From Calendula officinalis (taxonomy: Eukaryota > Streptophyta > Magnoliopsida > Asterales > Asteraceae): a stretch of DNA of 64,000 nt. Under the pieces are notes generated by a model. That model was not told where the DNA came from. It made no database searches and worked only from the letters and a program-made list of their open reading frames with translations. The stretch's first letter is position 1. The number at the start of each line of letters is the position of its first letter. The position numbers and the translations under genes are program-made. This document shows positions 30,901-41,505 of the stretch, one piece after another. The stretch is from NCBI GenBank assembly GCA_963853835.1, contig OY970830.1:30651966-30715965 (forward strand). The letters are read 5' to 3'.

Positions 30901-31137
30901 ATGTCTACACACACATACACTAGTCTAAAAGATGTGTTGAAGAACGAGGGTGCAATTACTCCAAACCCTAGATTTAGAAAGCATTCGTTCAATAAGGAAA
31001 ATGCTGAACTTCAAGAGTTTTATACCAACATGTCTCTAAACAAATCGATTTTGGAAGGTATTTCATCACCAAGAGTTAGCGATTCGAATATTAAAAAAAT
31101 TGCTACCTATTGCGATGTTATGTCTCGAAAAGATTAA
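30901..31137 (+). CDS. small 78-residue protein, unrecognised
   Basis: A single-exon frame starts at ATG 30901 (MSTHTYTSLKDVLKN...) and ends with RKD. A good TATA box lies 64-71 bases upstream. An earlier in-frame ATG at 30844 lies only 7 bases after the TATA box and is unlikely to be transcribed. The protein is hydrophilic, has no signal peptide or membrane segment, and carries several Lys and Asn residues and an FxKENAELQEF stretch. I do not recognise a family. Codon composition and promoter placement look genuine, and it is not part of a visible transposon. It could be a lineage-specific gene or a fragment of one. Confidence 0.45.
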   Translation: MSTHTYTSLKDVLKNEGAITPNPRFRKHSFNKENAELQEFYTNMSLNKSILEGISSPRVSDSNIKKIATYCDVMSRKD

Positions 31138-32183
31138 AGATTGTACCCTAATTGTAGTGTGGTTGGTTAGAAGGAAATAGGTGCTTGAGAGTATCTGTGT
31201 TAAATGAAGATTGAAGTGTTAAATTGTGTTGTTTGTAGGTAGAATTGTTTTTTTAAGCTATATATATTTCTAAAACTTGTCCGCTCTTTAATCAAATGGA
31301 ATGTAGGTGTCTTTGGTATTTTATTGTAATCTCTTGGCTTATAATATATGTTTCTACCTCCCAGTAATAATATAACTATCTATATTTGACCTCTTTTACA
31401 ACTCTCCTTTAAAGAAATTATTGTATTTGGCTTATAATACTGCAATATATTTTGGATTATGTAAAAAGAAAAATGAAAAACCTCATTTGCATAGCCCTTA
31501 ATTTTTTAAATTATAGTGTTAACTATTCAAATTACTTCGATTTCTTTTCATTGAAGTAGAATGTGCCATTTATTGTTCGTTATTACGAAATTTCTTATAT
31601 TTAATATTATAGAATTTGATTATGTAATCACTAAGTCAACATTTTTTATGCCGATTTTTTTAATGGTTAGAAAGGAGAAGTTAAATGACGTTCTCAAATT
31701 TAATAAATTCGACGGGCATGCATTTAAGTGAACAATTGTTACATAGATGCAAAATGATTGCAAAAGTGAAATGAAATTATAAAGATTTAGTGTCTAATCT
31801 GTCGGGTTTGCTTACAATTTTACTAAAAAAATACATCAGAAGATTTAATTAAAAGCGCACACCCGAATAAGGATCCAGTCAAGAAACTCACTAAATAAGA
31901 AACGAAATAAGGGGGATACGAATTATACCATTGTCGAATTCGACTAGCTTGAATAACCTAACGAAATGTTGTCAGTATCCACCAATGGAGACACACCGAA
32001 CAGTTTGCTAAATCCAAAACCATACAAACAAGCATGACTACAAACAAACTACATGGATGCAAAATACAACACCAAAAATATAAGTAGCTCATGACCCCTT
32101 ATAAATACATTATATATTCATTATTTGTTCAATGTGAGACATTACTCAACAGAAACTTGAATTTGTGATAAAATCGAGCATCT
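31138..32183. other. intergenic, no gene visible
   Basis: AT-rich DNA following the small gene. An AATAAT-type polyadenylation context lies near 31365. I see no further coding signal or well-bounded repeat. Confidence 0.4.
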
Positions 32184-33230
32184 CTAATCCAATGCTGAAG
32201 ATTGATTATCATACACCTTTGCATTTGTCAGCTTCCATATATAGTATATACCATAAGAAAGTGTAAACAACTCCATTAAAAATTTAAAAGCTTTGAGCCT
32301 ATCTCCCTTAAAACCCGAATTGGATCCCCATGAAAATAAGTTATGTAATGTGGATATAATCACCGTTGCATTCCCACACAAGCTAAGATTCCATGACATT
32401 AACTTTACCAAAAACATTAATTATAATTTGAAGTAGCAGAAGCACCTCATTATTACATGCTTAACGTTCTGTCATAGTTATGTTCATTAACAAATAACAA
32501 CGCATCAAATTAAGTATCATTCATTTCAGTGATGGTATTAGGGAAAATATTATGGGTGGGCAAAACTTAAAATAATAAACATGTATATTAAAATATAATT
32601 CTATATATAAAGCCATTAAAAAAAAGCAATACATATATTAAGTGCAATAAGTCATAAATAACTACATATCATTCTTTCAGCAATTAACATCGACGAGTCT
32701 CATACCTTGAATTTTTTTCACAATTAATTCATCAACAACACTATCAAACAATTACGTGAAACAATATGATAACAATAAACATTAGCAAATAGCAATTGCC
32801 ATTTCTTTAACACTTAAACATACGTAATAACTTATAACAATTAACATTCTTTTTTAAACATACCAAATACGTGAAACATGCTTAATAACAAATTAACAAT
32901 TTTGAAACAAACAATGTGATAACACTAAAATAGCAAATAGTAAAATAGCAAAGTGATAACAAATATAATCTGTCAAATAGCAATTATCAATTCGATTTTC
33001 ATATAACAATTTTGGTGATGTTTTTTCGATTTTTTCGAATGATTTTTCGGTGATATTTCGAGTTATAGATACTTCAATAAAAGTTAATGATATTTGAGAT
33101 TGATTTAATAAATACCTTAAACTTCAACCGATTCATAATTGGAGAATCGACAAAGAAGACCCTAGTTAAGTTGAGAGGGATCTAGATGCAATTTACACAA
33201 AAAAGAAACCTGTATTGCAATTACCAAAAA
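32184..33230 (-). CDS. possible spliced minus-strand gene, unrecognised
   Basis: The last block (32184-32417) encodes a 78-codon frame with LFSWGSNSGFKGDRLKAF and a hydrophobic LMELFTLSYGIYYIW. Upstream on the same strand, a block ending at donor GTATGA (near 32706) can read LFDSVVDELIVKKIQ. A leader-like block ends at donor GTATTT near 33113. Together these could be exons of one gene sharing a promoter region with the AMMECR1-like gene on the other strand. I recognise no family and cannot join the blocks into one proven frame. It may instead be a decayed gene. Confidence 0.25.
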
Positions 33231-33601
33231 CTACCCACCTACTTTCCTACAAGAACGGCCCATCCACCGAATAATTCATCTTTTCAGAAGTAAAATAAAA
33301 ACAGAATTTGATCAAAATTGAAAACTTTATTCAGTTAATTGTTGTTTGCCGTTCATCTTCAGTGGTGTTGTTTCAGTACTTTAAGGAATCTATCAAAGCG
33401 ATTTCGAACAACAACACCCGATTGAGATTTTTTGGTTATACGAAACCCTACTTTGAAGAATTCTTGCAATCGGTTATTATAATTATAATTAATACCGACA
33501 GAATTTTTACAATCCGAATTGGTGTGATTATAGCGGTTCGTTTAAACCCTAATTTCGTGGGTTTTTTTTTCTTAATTTATTGATAAAAAATTCAAGGAAA
33601 A

Positions 33602-36001
33602 ATGGTGTCTGCAAATAGAGAGATGGTGGTTTATTGTTTCGATACACTTGTTGCTCATTACAATGGTGAAGAAGTTCCTACCCCTGCTTTTGATGACGGT
33701 CAACAGTAAAGTTTTGACTTTTAATCTTGTGTGTGTGTGTGTTATGGATACGTGCATATGTCTGAAAATCATAATAAAGCTTTGATCTTTGATGAAGATT
33801 GGAAACTTATGTTATTATTTTTTTATTTAAATGTTTACTGTTTTAACATCTTGATTAATAATTAATCTGCATATTTGTTAGTGAGTATTGTGATTTTATT
33901 GCTGTTAGAGGGGGTATGCATGTAGACTGATTGTTGTAATATCAAAGCATTAATGATTAGTTTTGTGTGATTAGCAAAAGAAAGTAATAGTTATGAGTTT
34001 TTTCTTTTTAGTGGTCAAAAAAGAGAGATTATATTGAGTTAATTTTAGCTTAAAAATAATCCAGTTATGTGATTTTGGTTTCTTAAATTAGGATAAACTG
34101 ATAATCACTTTGAAAGCCTGCATCCAAATAACCCTGAACTTGTTTTCTCTATTTTATGCCCTGTTTGGTTGTGTATAATTAATTATTTTGTTGCTAAACT
34201 TCATAAGATGCATTATAATTATAGATTTAATCTGAGGCTTTATCTCATTATAGACCATTTTGATGTTTGGAAGTTGTTATATGATTTTATTTATTTATTT
34301 ATTTTTTTAATTTAAATTTCAGCCCGTTGTTTGTGACTTGGAAGAAAGTAGTTAACGGTTATGAACCTCGTTTACGTGGATGCATTGGGACTCTTTCTCC
34401 TCGTGGAATAGTAAACGGTTTTAAAGATTATGCTTTAACCAGGTTAGTTAGTTAGTTAGTTAAAAATTTTTTAATTAATTCCATTTTTATGTTTACTGAA
34501 ATATTTTCTCCATTGATGTTTTCTTTTGCAGTGCTTTAAGGGATCATCGTTTCCCTCCAATACAAGCCAAAGAATTGCCAGTTTTGCAATGCACGGTTTC
34601 TATCCTTACTAATTATGAAAATGCTGCTAATCATCTTGATTGGGAGGTATGCATTTTTTAGATTTTTAATATTTTATTCAAGTTAGTTTTGATTATTACA
34701 CAACATTTCAACTAATTAGCTCATCTATTTGTAATAGGATTTCAAAAAATGATAAATAACTAGAATACTAAGACGTATAATACAAGGGCAAACTACACCA
34801 GAATTTATCCAACTATACATGTTTTATTATTGTATGTATCGTACCTTAAAACCTACCTTTTGATGCAAAAAGTTTCAAAACTTACATTTTTGAAGTAATT
34901 AACATCCGTTTTCTTTACCTTTTTATGTAACCAACTTGCATCATTAAAAAAAATAGTAATTTTCTGTTGCAGGTTGGAAAACATGGCATAATTATCGAGT
35001 TCACTGATCCAGATTATAATACAAAGCGTAGTGCCACATACTTACCTGATGTAGCTTCTCAAGAAGGTTTGTTTTTTCATTAATCATGCTCTCACATTTT
35101 ATATATAATATTTTTGTGAATGGTAGATTATAATAATATAGTTTTTATAATCATACTTGACACGCTAATGATTTATGAATATAATTTAACATTATCGACT
35201 ATAAATGTTCTGTGTGAATCCAATCCAACCCCGTACAAAATTACAGATTTTGACCCGAACACAAAATGTTCCTTCACTTTTCTTGTTAAATTGGTGAATA
35301 ATTAACTCATTTATGTTTAAATAGGTCAAATTTGGGTATTTGATAGCTAGAAAGAAAACGGGTCAACTGTTTAAAAGTCGGACTATAGCATAGTAGCATG
35401 CTCAAGCGCTTATAATGTCCTAAAGTGTCGTTATTCTAAAATATTAAAACATTGGTCATGTAATAGTTTTCATGCTCGTCTTTAATATAATAATTATTTA
35501 TGAAATTTAAAAAATTCAATGTAGACAAATAAAGTGTTGATACAACCTGTTTTGATTCCTTGAAGCGTTGATATAACAGTATATTTAATGGGAGGTGATA
35601 TCTACACCATAAAAACTATTTTTGTCACCACATTGTACATGTTTTAAAGCACACTGCACAAGTATACCAAAACATAGGTTGTGGTGTGTGAATAAGTTTT
35701 TGTGATGTAGATATCATCTCCCATATATTATACATTAATTATTTATGAAATTACAAGAAAAGGTTAACGGGTCAATCCAACCTGTTTTTGATTTTTTTTA
35801 GGGTGGACAACAATTGAAGCAATCGATTCTTTGATGAGGAAAGCGGGTTACAATGGAACGATTACCGATTCAGTGAGAAACCGTATTCGGCTCACTCGTT
35901 ACCAAAGCACCTTGTTCACCATGCACTACAATGACTATGTTAACTATGTGAAAACAACACGGGATGCGGGCCCGACTGTTGTGGGCCTTAAAGCCCATTA
36001 A
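33602..36001 (+). CDS. AMMECR1-like protein, 5 exons
   Basis: Exons 33602-33705, 34323-34442, 34532-34646, 34973-35066 and 35802-36001 join in frame to 210 residues. All introns are GT-AG. The N-terminus has MVVYCFDTLVAHY. The family signature lies at about residues 57-65 as LRGCIGTLSP, preceded by HPLFVTWKK. Later segments are ALRDHRFPPI, ELPVLQCTVSILTNYE, a basic KHGIIIEFTD, and YLPDVASQEGWTTIEAIDSL. The C-terminal part contains RLTRYQSTLFTMHY. AMMECR1 proteins are conserved from archaea to plants; the molecular role is not established. Length is normal for the plant form. Intron 4 carries a MITE (35590-35722). Confidence 0.92.
35590..35722. mobile_element. foldback MITE in AMMECR1-like intron 4
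   Basis: The left arm GGGAGGTGATATCTACACC followed by ATAAAAACTATTTTTGTCACC is mirrored by a right arm ending GATGTAGATATCATCTCCC. The arms are 43-45 bp. Same family as 2708-2855. Confidence 0.6.
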
Positions 36002-36658
36002 GAACTTTCATATATCCAACTCATTGGGTACCTACCACTTTATTTTGGTTCAATGGTTACTTGAATGAAATTGGGTTGGGATGTTTCTATTTGTGTTCCA
36101 ACTTGTCGATTTGTGGTTTTAGTTGCTTATGACATTGTATCTAAACTCTTCTTTCAATTTGGTTGAAAAATGTTATGAAATTTCGTGTTTGTAATATGTG
36201 AGATTATGCATCTTGTGAGTTTTCGCTCATATCATCTAAAAACATTTTTCGGTCATAAATTGGAACACTTATGAAGATATGCGGTTGTAGCATGTCATAA
36301 TTATTAACCATTTTTTTTAACATCATTATATAACCCAGGTTACCCAAAAAAATAAAAATAAATAAATAATGAAAACTATAACAGCAATTCTCAAGCTTTT
36401 TGACACCTCTTTTTACAAGACAAGTACCCTTAAATCATCATTTCTTTATTTTTAATCCAACCACAGTCGTTTATTTAGCAAAATACCTTAAATTTAATTT
36501 TGATGGCACTATTTTTCATTTAACTCTACCAAATTTACAAACTTTTACAGTTGCCCCTAAAAACTAGTTATATCCTTTAAAATTCACTTATAACTATTTT
36601 TTTTAATTTTACTCCAAAAATAATTATTATCACAGCACGCCATCACAAATTCTCAAAA

Positions 36659-37073
36659 GGGAAAAGTGAGTGTGTGGCTGTCACATACCTAAGCTTAGGT
36701 GTGAAACCATACAAAAACATTGTAGTTTTGTGTAGAATAGTTAAAAATCATCACATAAACTCATTAGTGAATCAAAGTATGTCTAAACTCAAGCCCTAGG
36801 TGATCAAAACTCATATAAATCCCTATCTTTAAAATTGTCTTAATTATGTTTTTTTGTAGTGATATTTCAAGCTTCATGTTTCTTGAAATGGTGTTCACAT
36901 AAAACGCATGTGAATGTGTGTGTATGATTTTTTTTTTATTGTCCAAGTGTTTTAATATGATTGGAAATTGACAAATTTTTTGTAAAATTAAGTGTTTAAA
37001 TAAAAAACTACATAGTTTTAGGTGGTTCTACATCTAAGCTTAAGTACGTTACAGCCACACACTCACTATCCCC
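36659..37073. mobile_element. Mutator-like MITE
   Basis: The 9 bp target duplication TTCTCAAAA lies at 36650-36658 and 37074-37082. Long inverted ends are GGGAAAAGTGAGTGTGTGGC (left) and, reverse-complemented, GGGGATAGTGAGTGTGTGGC (right). They continue through the TAAGCTTAGGTGTGAAACC / TAAGCTTAGATGTAGAACC region, about 60-70 bp in total. A 9 bp duplication with long ends starting in G is typical of Mutator-like elements. No transposase. The interior is AT-rich. Confidence 0.8.
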
Positions 37074-37309
37074 TTCTCAAAAATATATTTTGCTAATGAT
37101 ATTTACATTGTATTTTCAAGAGCTGATAATATTTAACTCTCATAAATGTTTTCTAAACCTGAGTTTATTTTTTCCAAAGCTAGAATTTATGTAATACACT
37201 TTAAACTCTAAATTTATGTTCACTTTTTAACATTAACGTTATACGGTATAATGAATTTTGATGTTTTAAAATAATAAACAACATAAAATATAAATTATTA
37301 GAAAACATA

Positions 37310-38534
37310 GAGTTATATTCTAGGAAGTCCAAGAGATTTGCATAGTCTCAAGGGACAAATCCTAGTCATTGGATCAAGATGGTCAAGATCAAATCCCCCA
37401 CCTACAGCCACCCGCCGGCCGCCGCCTCTGGCCACCTCCGGCCGCCGCCGACCGCCGCCCATCGCCGCCTTCCGCCGCCGTCCGCCGCCGGTGGCCGGTG
37501 GTGGTGGTGGCTGACAGTGAAGGTGCTGGTGGTGGTATTGATGTATTGAAACACATGTGCTTTCACTAAAACACAGCATATTACTTCGAAGCACAGGTGC
37601 TTCAGGTCACGAAACACATGTGTTTCAAGTCACTAAAAACATGAGTTTCTAAACACACAGGGGAACATACGAAGCACATGTGCTTGATGTAACGAAACAC
37701 ATGTGCTTTAGTAACAAGAAAAAAATCAAAACAAGTGACGAACATATCATTATGAAGCACATGTGCTTCATAAAGCCAATCACATGTGTTTTTGTTCTTG
37801 AACACATGTAACTTACAAGCAAGTCATTTGTGTTTGAATCACGAAGCACATGTGTTTGACGTTATGAAACACATGTGCTTCACTAACAAGAAAAAAATCA
37901 AAACAAGTGACGAACATATCATTATGAAGCACATGTGCTTCATAAAGCCAAACACATGTGTTTTTGTTCCTGAATACATGTAACTTACAAGCAAGTCATT
38001 TGTGCTTGAATCACGAAACACATGTGTTTGACCTTATGAAACACATGTGCTTCACTAACAAGAAAAAAAAATCAAAACAAGTGGCGAATATATCATTATG
38101 AAGCACATGTGCTTCATAAAGCCAAGCACATGTGTTTTTGTTCCTGAACACATGTAACTTACAAGCAAGTTATTTGTCTTTTGATCATGAAGCACATGTG
38201 GTTGACGTTATGAAACACATGTGCTTCATTACTTGAAACACATGTGATTGGCTGTACATATTCACTCCTTTATTTTCAAAACAAATGTGTCTCAAACACA
38301 TGTGCTTCCAGTCACGACCACCACCACCTCCGGCAGCCACCTCCTGCCGCCGGCCGCCGCCGACCGCCGCCCATCGCCGCCGGCCGCCGCCGCCGGAGGT
38401 GGGTGGGGTATTGATGTATTGAAGCATATGTGCTTGTATGGTTTGAATCTTGATCCTAACCTTTGACTTTTTCTTGATCAAATGGCTATTAATTATCCCT
38501 TGGGACTAGCTAAAATTCTTAGACTACCTTGAAA
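37310..38534. mobile_element. non-autonomous Mutator-like element carrying CACATGTG palindrome array
   Basis: The likely 9 bp target duplication GAAAACATA lies at 37301-37309 and 38535-38543. Inverted ends align over about 70 bp: left AGGAAGTCCAAGAGATTTGC then AGTCTCAAGGGA, right (reverse-complemented) AGGTAGTCTAAGAATTTTAG then AGTCCCAAGGGA, and then CATTKGATCAAG. GC-rich GCCGCCGGCC patches lie just inside each end (37410-37500, 38325-38400). The centre is about three ~165 bp tandem units (37680-38165), each with several ACACATGTG(T/C)TT palindromes. The open frames through the repeats are not genes. Confidence 0.7.
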
Positions 38535-38779
38535 GAAAACATAATATACCCAAATTAAAAACATTTAATTTTACACTAAATTTTCTCAACTAGTCGGACG
38601 AGTTTTAAAACAAGTTATCTATAAAATACAACCATAAATAAAGCAGTTTTGGTGCATATGATTTAAGATTATTTTAAAAAGGCACATTAACTCCAGAAGT
38701 AGATAATTTGATAACAAAGATAAATGTTTGCAGAAGCCATAACATAACACGAAACAGCACACATTTTAACACACAAAAT

Positions 38780-39986
38780 CTAATCAGAATCATGTCGTCT
38801 TTTACCCTTGTCTCGTTTTTCTTTCTTTTTGTCATCATAATCACGAACATGCCTTTTTTCCCTTCGTTCATGTTTCCGTTCTTCTCTTCGTTCATGTTTT
38901 TTCTCTTCCCGCCTTCTTTTTTTCCTGCTGTTTTCATCTTCTGAATCTTTGTTATCATCTTGTGCAGGTGCAGTTGGAGTTGCAAAAACATTTGCAATTT
39001 TTGAAACTTCAGTTGTTATTGTGGGGGCCACAGAACTCGATTCTTCCCATGCTCTAGGCGCCCTAAAATAAATAAATAAAATTTAATTTCAAAAAAAAAT
39101 CCATAAATAAAAATCAAGATTCAAGAGTGTTACTTTGCAAAACCGAGACCCTGAACATGAGCAGCTTCAGCATGACCTGCTCCCAAATCTTCTGCAGTCG
39201 ATCCCCGTTTCACAAGTTCAGAAAACTCGTGTTTATCGAGCCGATTACCTTGCGGTCTTGCAGCCCGTTTAGGAGCTAAACCTAGAGCCTCCCTCATAGC
39301 CTGTTCTTCTTCTTCCTTAATCCTCTTTATTTCTTCTTTAGCAGCATCCATATCTGCCTGCTTGGATTTCTTATCTCTAGCATACCAGTGCAGATCTTTT
39401 CCTGTTTATAGATAAAAATTTTGATTTAGAAAAAATTTAGATTTAATTGGTAATTAAGAAACTAACCTTTCTGCCATCTCCCTACAGGAGCCTTGAGACT
39501 GTGACCAATGTAGTTTTCTCTATATTTATCAACCTTTACATCATCCCAGCTAAACTCTGCACATCAGAAACAATGTCAATACATGGTTTATATCATTCTG
39601 TATCTATCCTCCTCACAACAACTGCAACTGTAAGCAATCAGTAACCCTACAATCCAATTAAGCCATAAACTTGAATGTAAATCACAAATTTCATATTTCA
39701 CATAATCTATATCTCATTTAGTTATTCAAAAAGATTGAGATAACCGATTATGCAATAAACCTTTTGTGAAGAGTTTTATACTTTCAAAATTTGACCAACA
39801 CCCAAAATTTGTGCCCAAAGTAATTATCAAAACATTCATCACCCAATTTTGCAAAAAACAATTCACAGATTGATGCCCGAACACAAGATATATACATAAC
39901 GAATTTTAAAACCCTAAAAAGTAAATCGGAGGTTAAAACTTACGATCTCGACCGCCACGAACACCACCTCTGGAAGGATGATACAT
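38780..39986 (-). CDS. multiple myeloma tumor-associated protein 2-like (MMTAG2 domain), 4 exons
   Basis: Exons on the minus strand are 39944-39986, 39467-39556, 39134-39401 and 38780-39062. They join to 227 residues with GT-AG introns. The N-terminus MYHPSRGGVRGGRDQFSWDD then continues through YRENYIGHSLKAPVGRWQ and KGKDLHWYARDK, the defining MMTAG2 block. Then come an EEIKRIKEEEEQAMREALG helix, a RLDKHEFSELVKRG segment and AEDLGAGHAEAAHVQGLG. The C-terminal ~75 residues are Lys/Arg/Glu-rich low complexity (repeats of HERRE) ending RRHDSD, which suggests nuclear RNA-associated location. The function is not well defined in plants. The basic tail is typical of the family. Confidence 0.92.
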
Positions 39987-40344
39987 AATTGATGTTATAT
40001 GTTGTTGTGCTGCGTATGAACTTCAAATCGAAGAAATTCGCAGTTTTGCTCGTCTGAAATCGTTGGTATTGAATTATTGATTTTTGGCTATTGGGGAATT
40101 TTTATTATTTTTGATCAGTTACGGAAAGCATCCCTAGACTTACACAGATTCTATCAATTAGACCCTTTAAGAATCGTTTTTGTGCTTTCAGTCCTTATTA
40201 CTTAAGAGGTACAAAAACTATATGATTGGATTGGATCAACCCAACAACACTTAAGTCAAAATTTTGCATCTTTAATACAAATGATGTTTTATATAGAGAT
40301 TATATTCAAGGAGGTGAGTAAGTAATTTAGGCGGGCTTTGGAGC

Positions 40345-40415
<71 letters not shown>

Positions 40416-41127
40416 TGCAAACAATCCAAATTTTGGTTGAATAACTTTAGTTAGAGCCTAAAAAAACTTAAATATACGAATGAGATGAAATTTGTGAGGG
40501 TTTGGCTCAATCTCGTAGCAACGCTTGTGTTACGTATATATTATCGAGATTTTCTACTGCTGCATATAGTACTACATATTAATGTTATAAATGGATTTAG
40601 GAATGTTTTTTTTAAATAACTATCAATTAAACAATAAAACTATCAAGACGCTTGAAATTACATTGTTTCAAAAGGATTTCTCAACCATCTATCCAATTAA
40701 TAAAAAATTTATTTCTACGATTACAAATTCAAATAAAGACATTTTCTTTAATAAAATCAACTCGATATTCTTTTCTCAATTCTTGATTATTGAACACAAC
40801 GTCATTCTCGAAACTCCAAAGCATCCAAAAGAATTTAGGAATGTTAATGCTGGAATTTGCAAATAATGTTGTTATTAGCCTTATCTAAATGGAAGTTTGA
40901 CTTATGGTTTATGTTTCGTTGTAAATTACATAATTAGACACACATATCCAAGCTATTAAGCGAACTCGAATATTCTATGAGTACATCTCGAGCATGTATC
41001 ATAAAAGCTCGTCGAGTGAAGCTCAAATCTAGTCTAAAGTAAAATTAGCTAAATTAGTCTAATGCTATGGAGCTTTGAAACTCTACTTTCAAAGTATATA
41101 TTTGCCTTAATACCAAATAGAGAAATA
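39987..41127. other. intergenic with (AT)n microsatellite
   Basis: Between the divergent MMTAG2-like and NBP35 genes. A pure AT dinucleotide run of about 60 bases lies at 40350-40410. The AT-rich open frame at 40591-40866 has no coding character. No gene is supported. Confidence 0.6.
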
Positions 41128-41292
41128 ATATTTAGTCCTATCATTTGATTCTACTTATGGTCCTACCCACTTGATAAGAATGACATGTTTACTCTACTAA
41201 TTGTCTCTCTTAATATTATTCCTTGATTTTGACACATGTTTTCATCTAATGAGTAGGAATATAAGTATGATCAAATAGTAGGAGTAAATACC
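41128..41292. mobile_element. MITE, CCTATYATTTGATTCTACTTA family, copy 2
   Basis: The left arm GTCCTATCATTTGATTCTAC-TTATGGTCCTACCCACTTG is mirrored by a right arm which, reverse-complemented, reads CTCCTACTATTTGATCATAC-TTATATTCCTACTCATTAG. A TA lies at each border. The centre shares TTGATTTTGACAC with 29717-29872. Confidence 0.6.
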
Positions 41293-41505
41293 ATTACTCT
41301 ACCAAATACGACTATAGCCAACGCTTCATCTTTCAAATTTAAGAGTTATAAGCTTAAAAGTAATAGTACAAACTTCAGGGGCCATTGTATAAATACAAAA
41401 ACTCAAAACGAATAACGAGTTGACTCAGAACGAGTCAAGGGTCGAGCGTATAAATATAGTTCAGGTTATGGCCGCCGTTAAAAAAACCCAATCGGAAGTA
41501 GCGAA

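Noticed and set aside
37680..38230. CRISPR-like regularly spaced palindromes
   Set aside because: Plant nuclear context, spacers are themselves repeated, no cas genes; it is a transposon-internal tandem repeat.
37313..38481. Several open frames through 37.3-38.5 kb
   Set aside because: All run through tandem palindromic repeats or CGG-rich patches of the Mutator-like element.
40591..40866. 91-codon frame in intergenic DNA
   Set aside because: AT-driven composition (Asn/Ile/Lys/Phe), no homology recognised, no promoter context.
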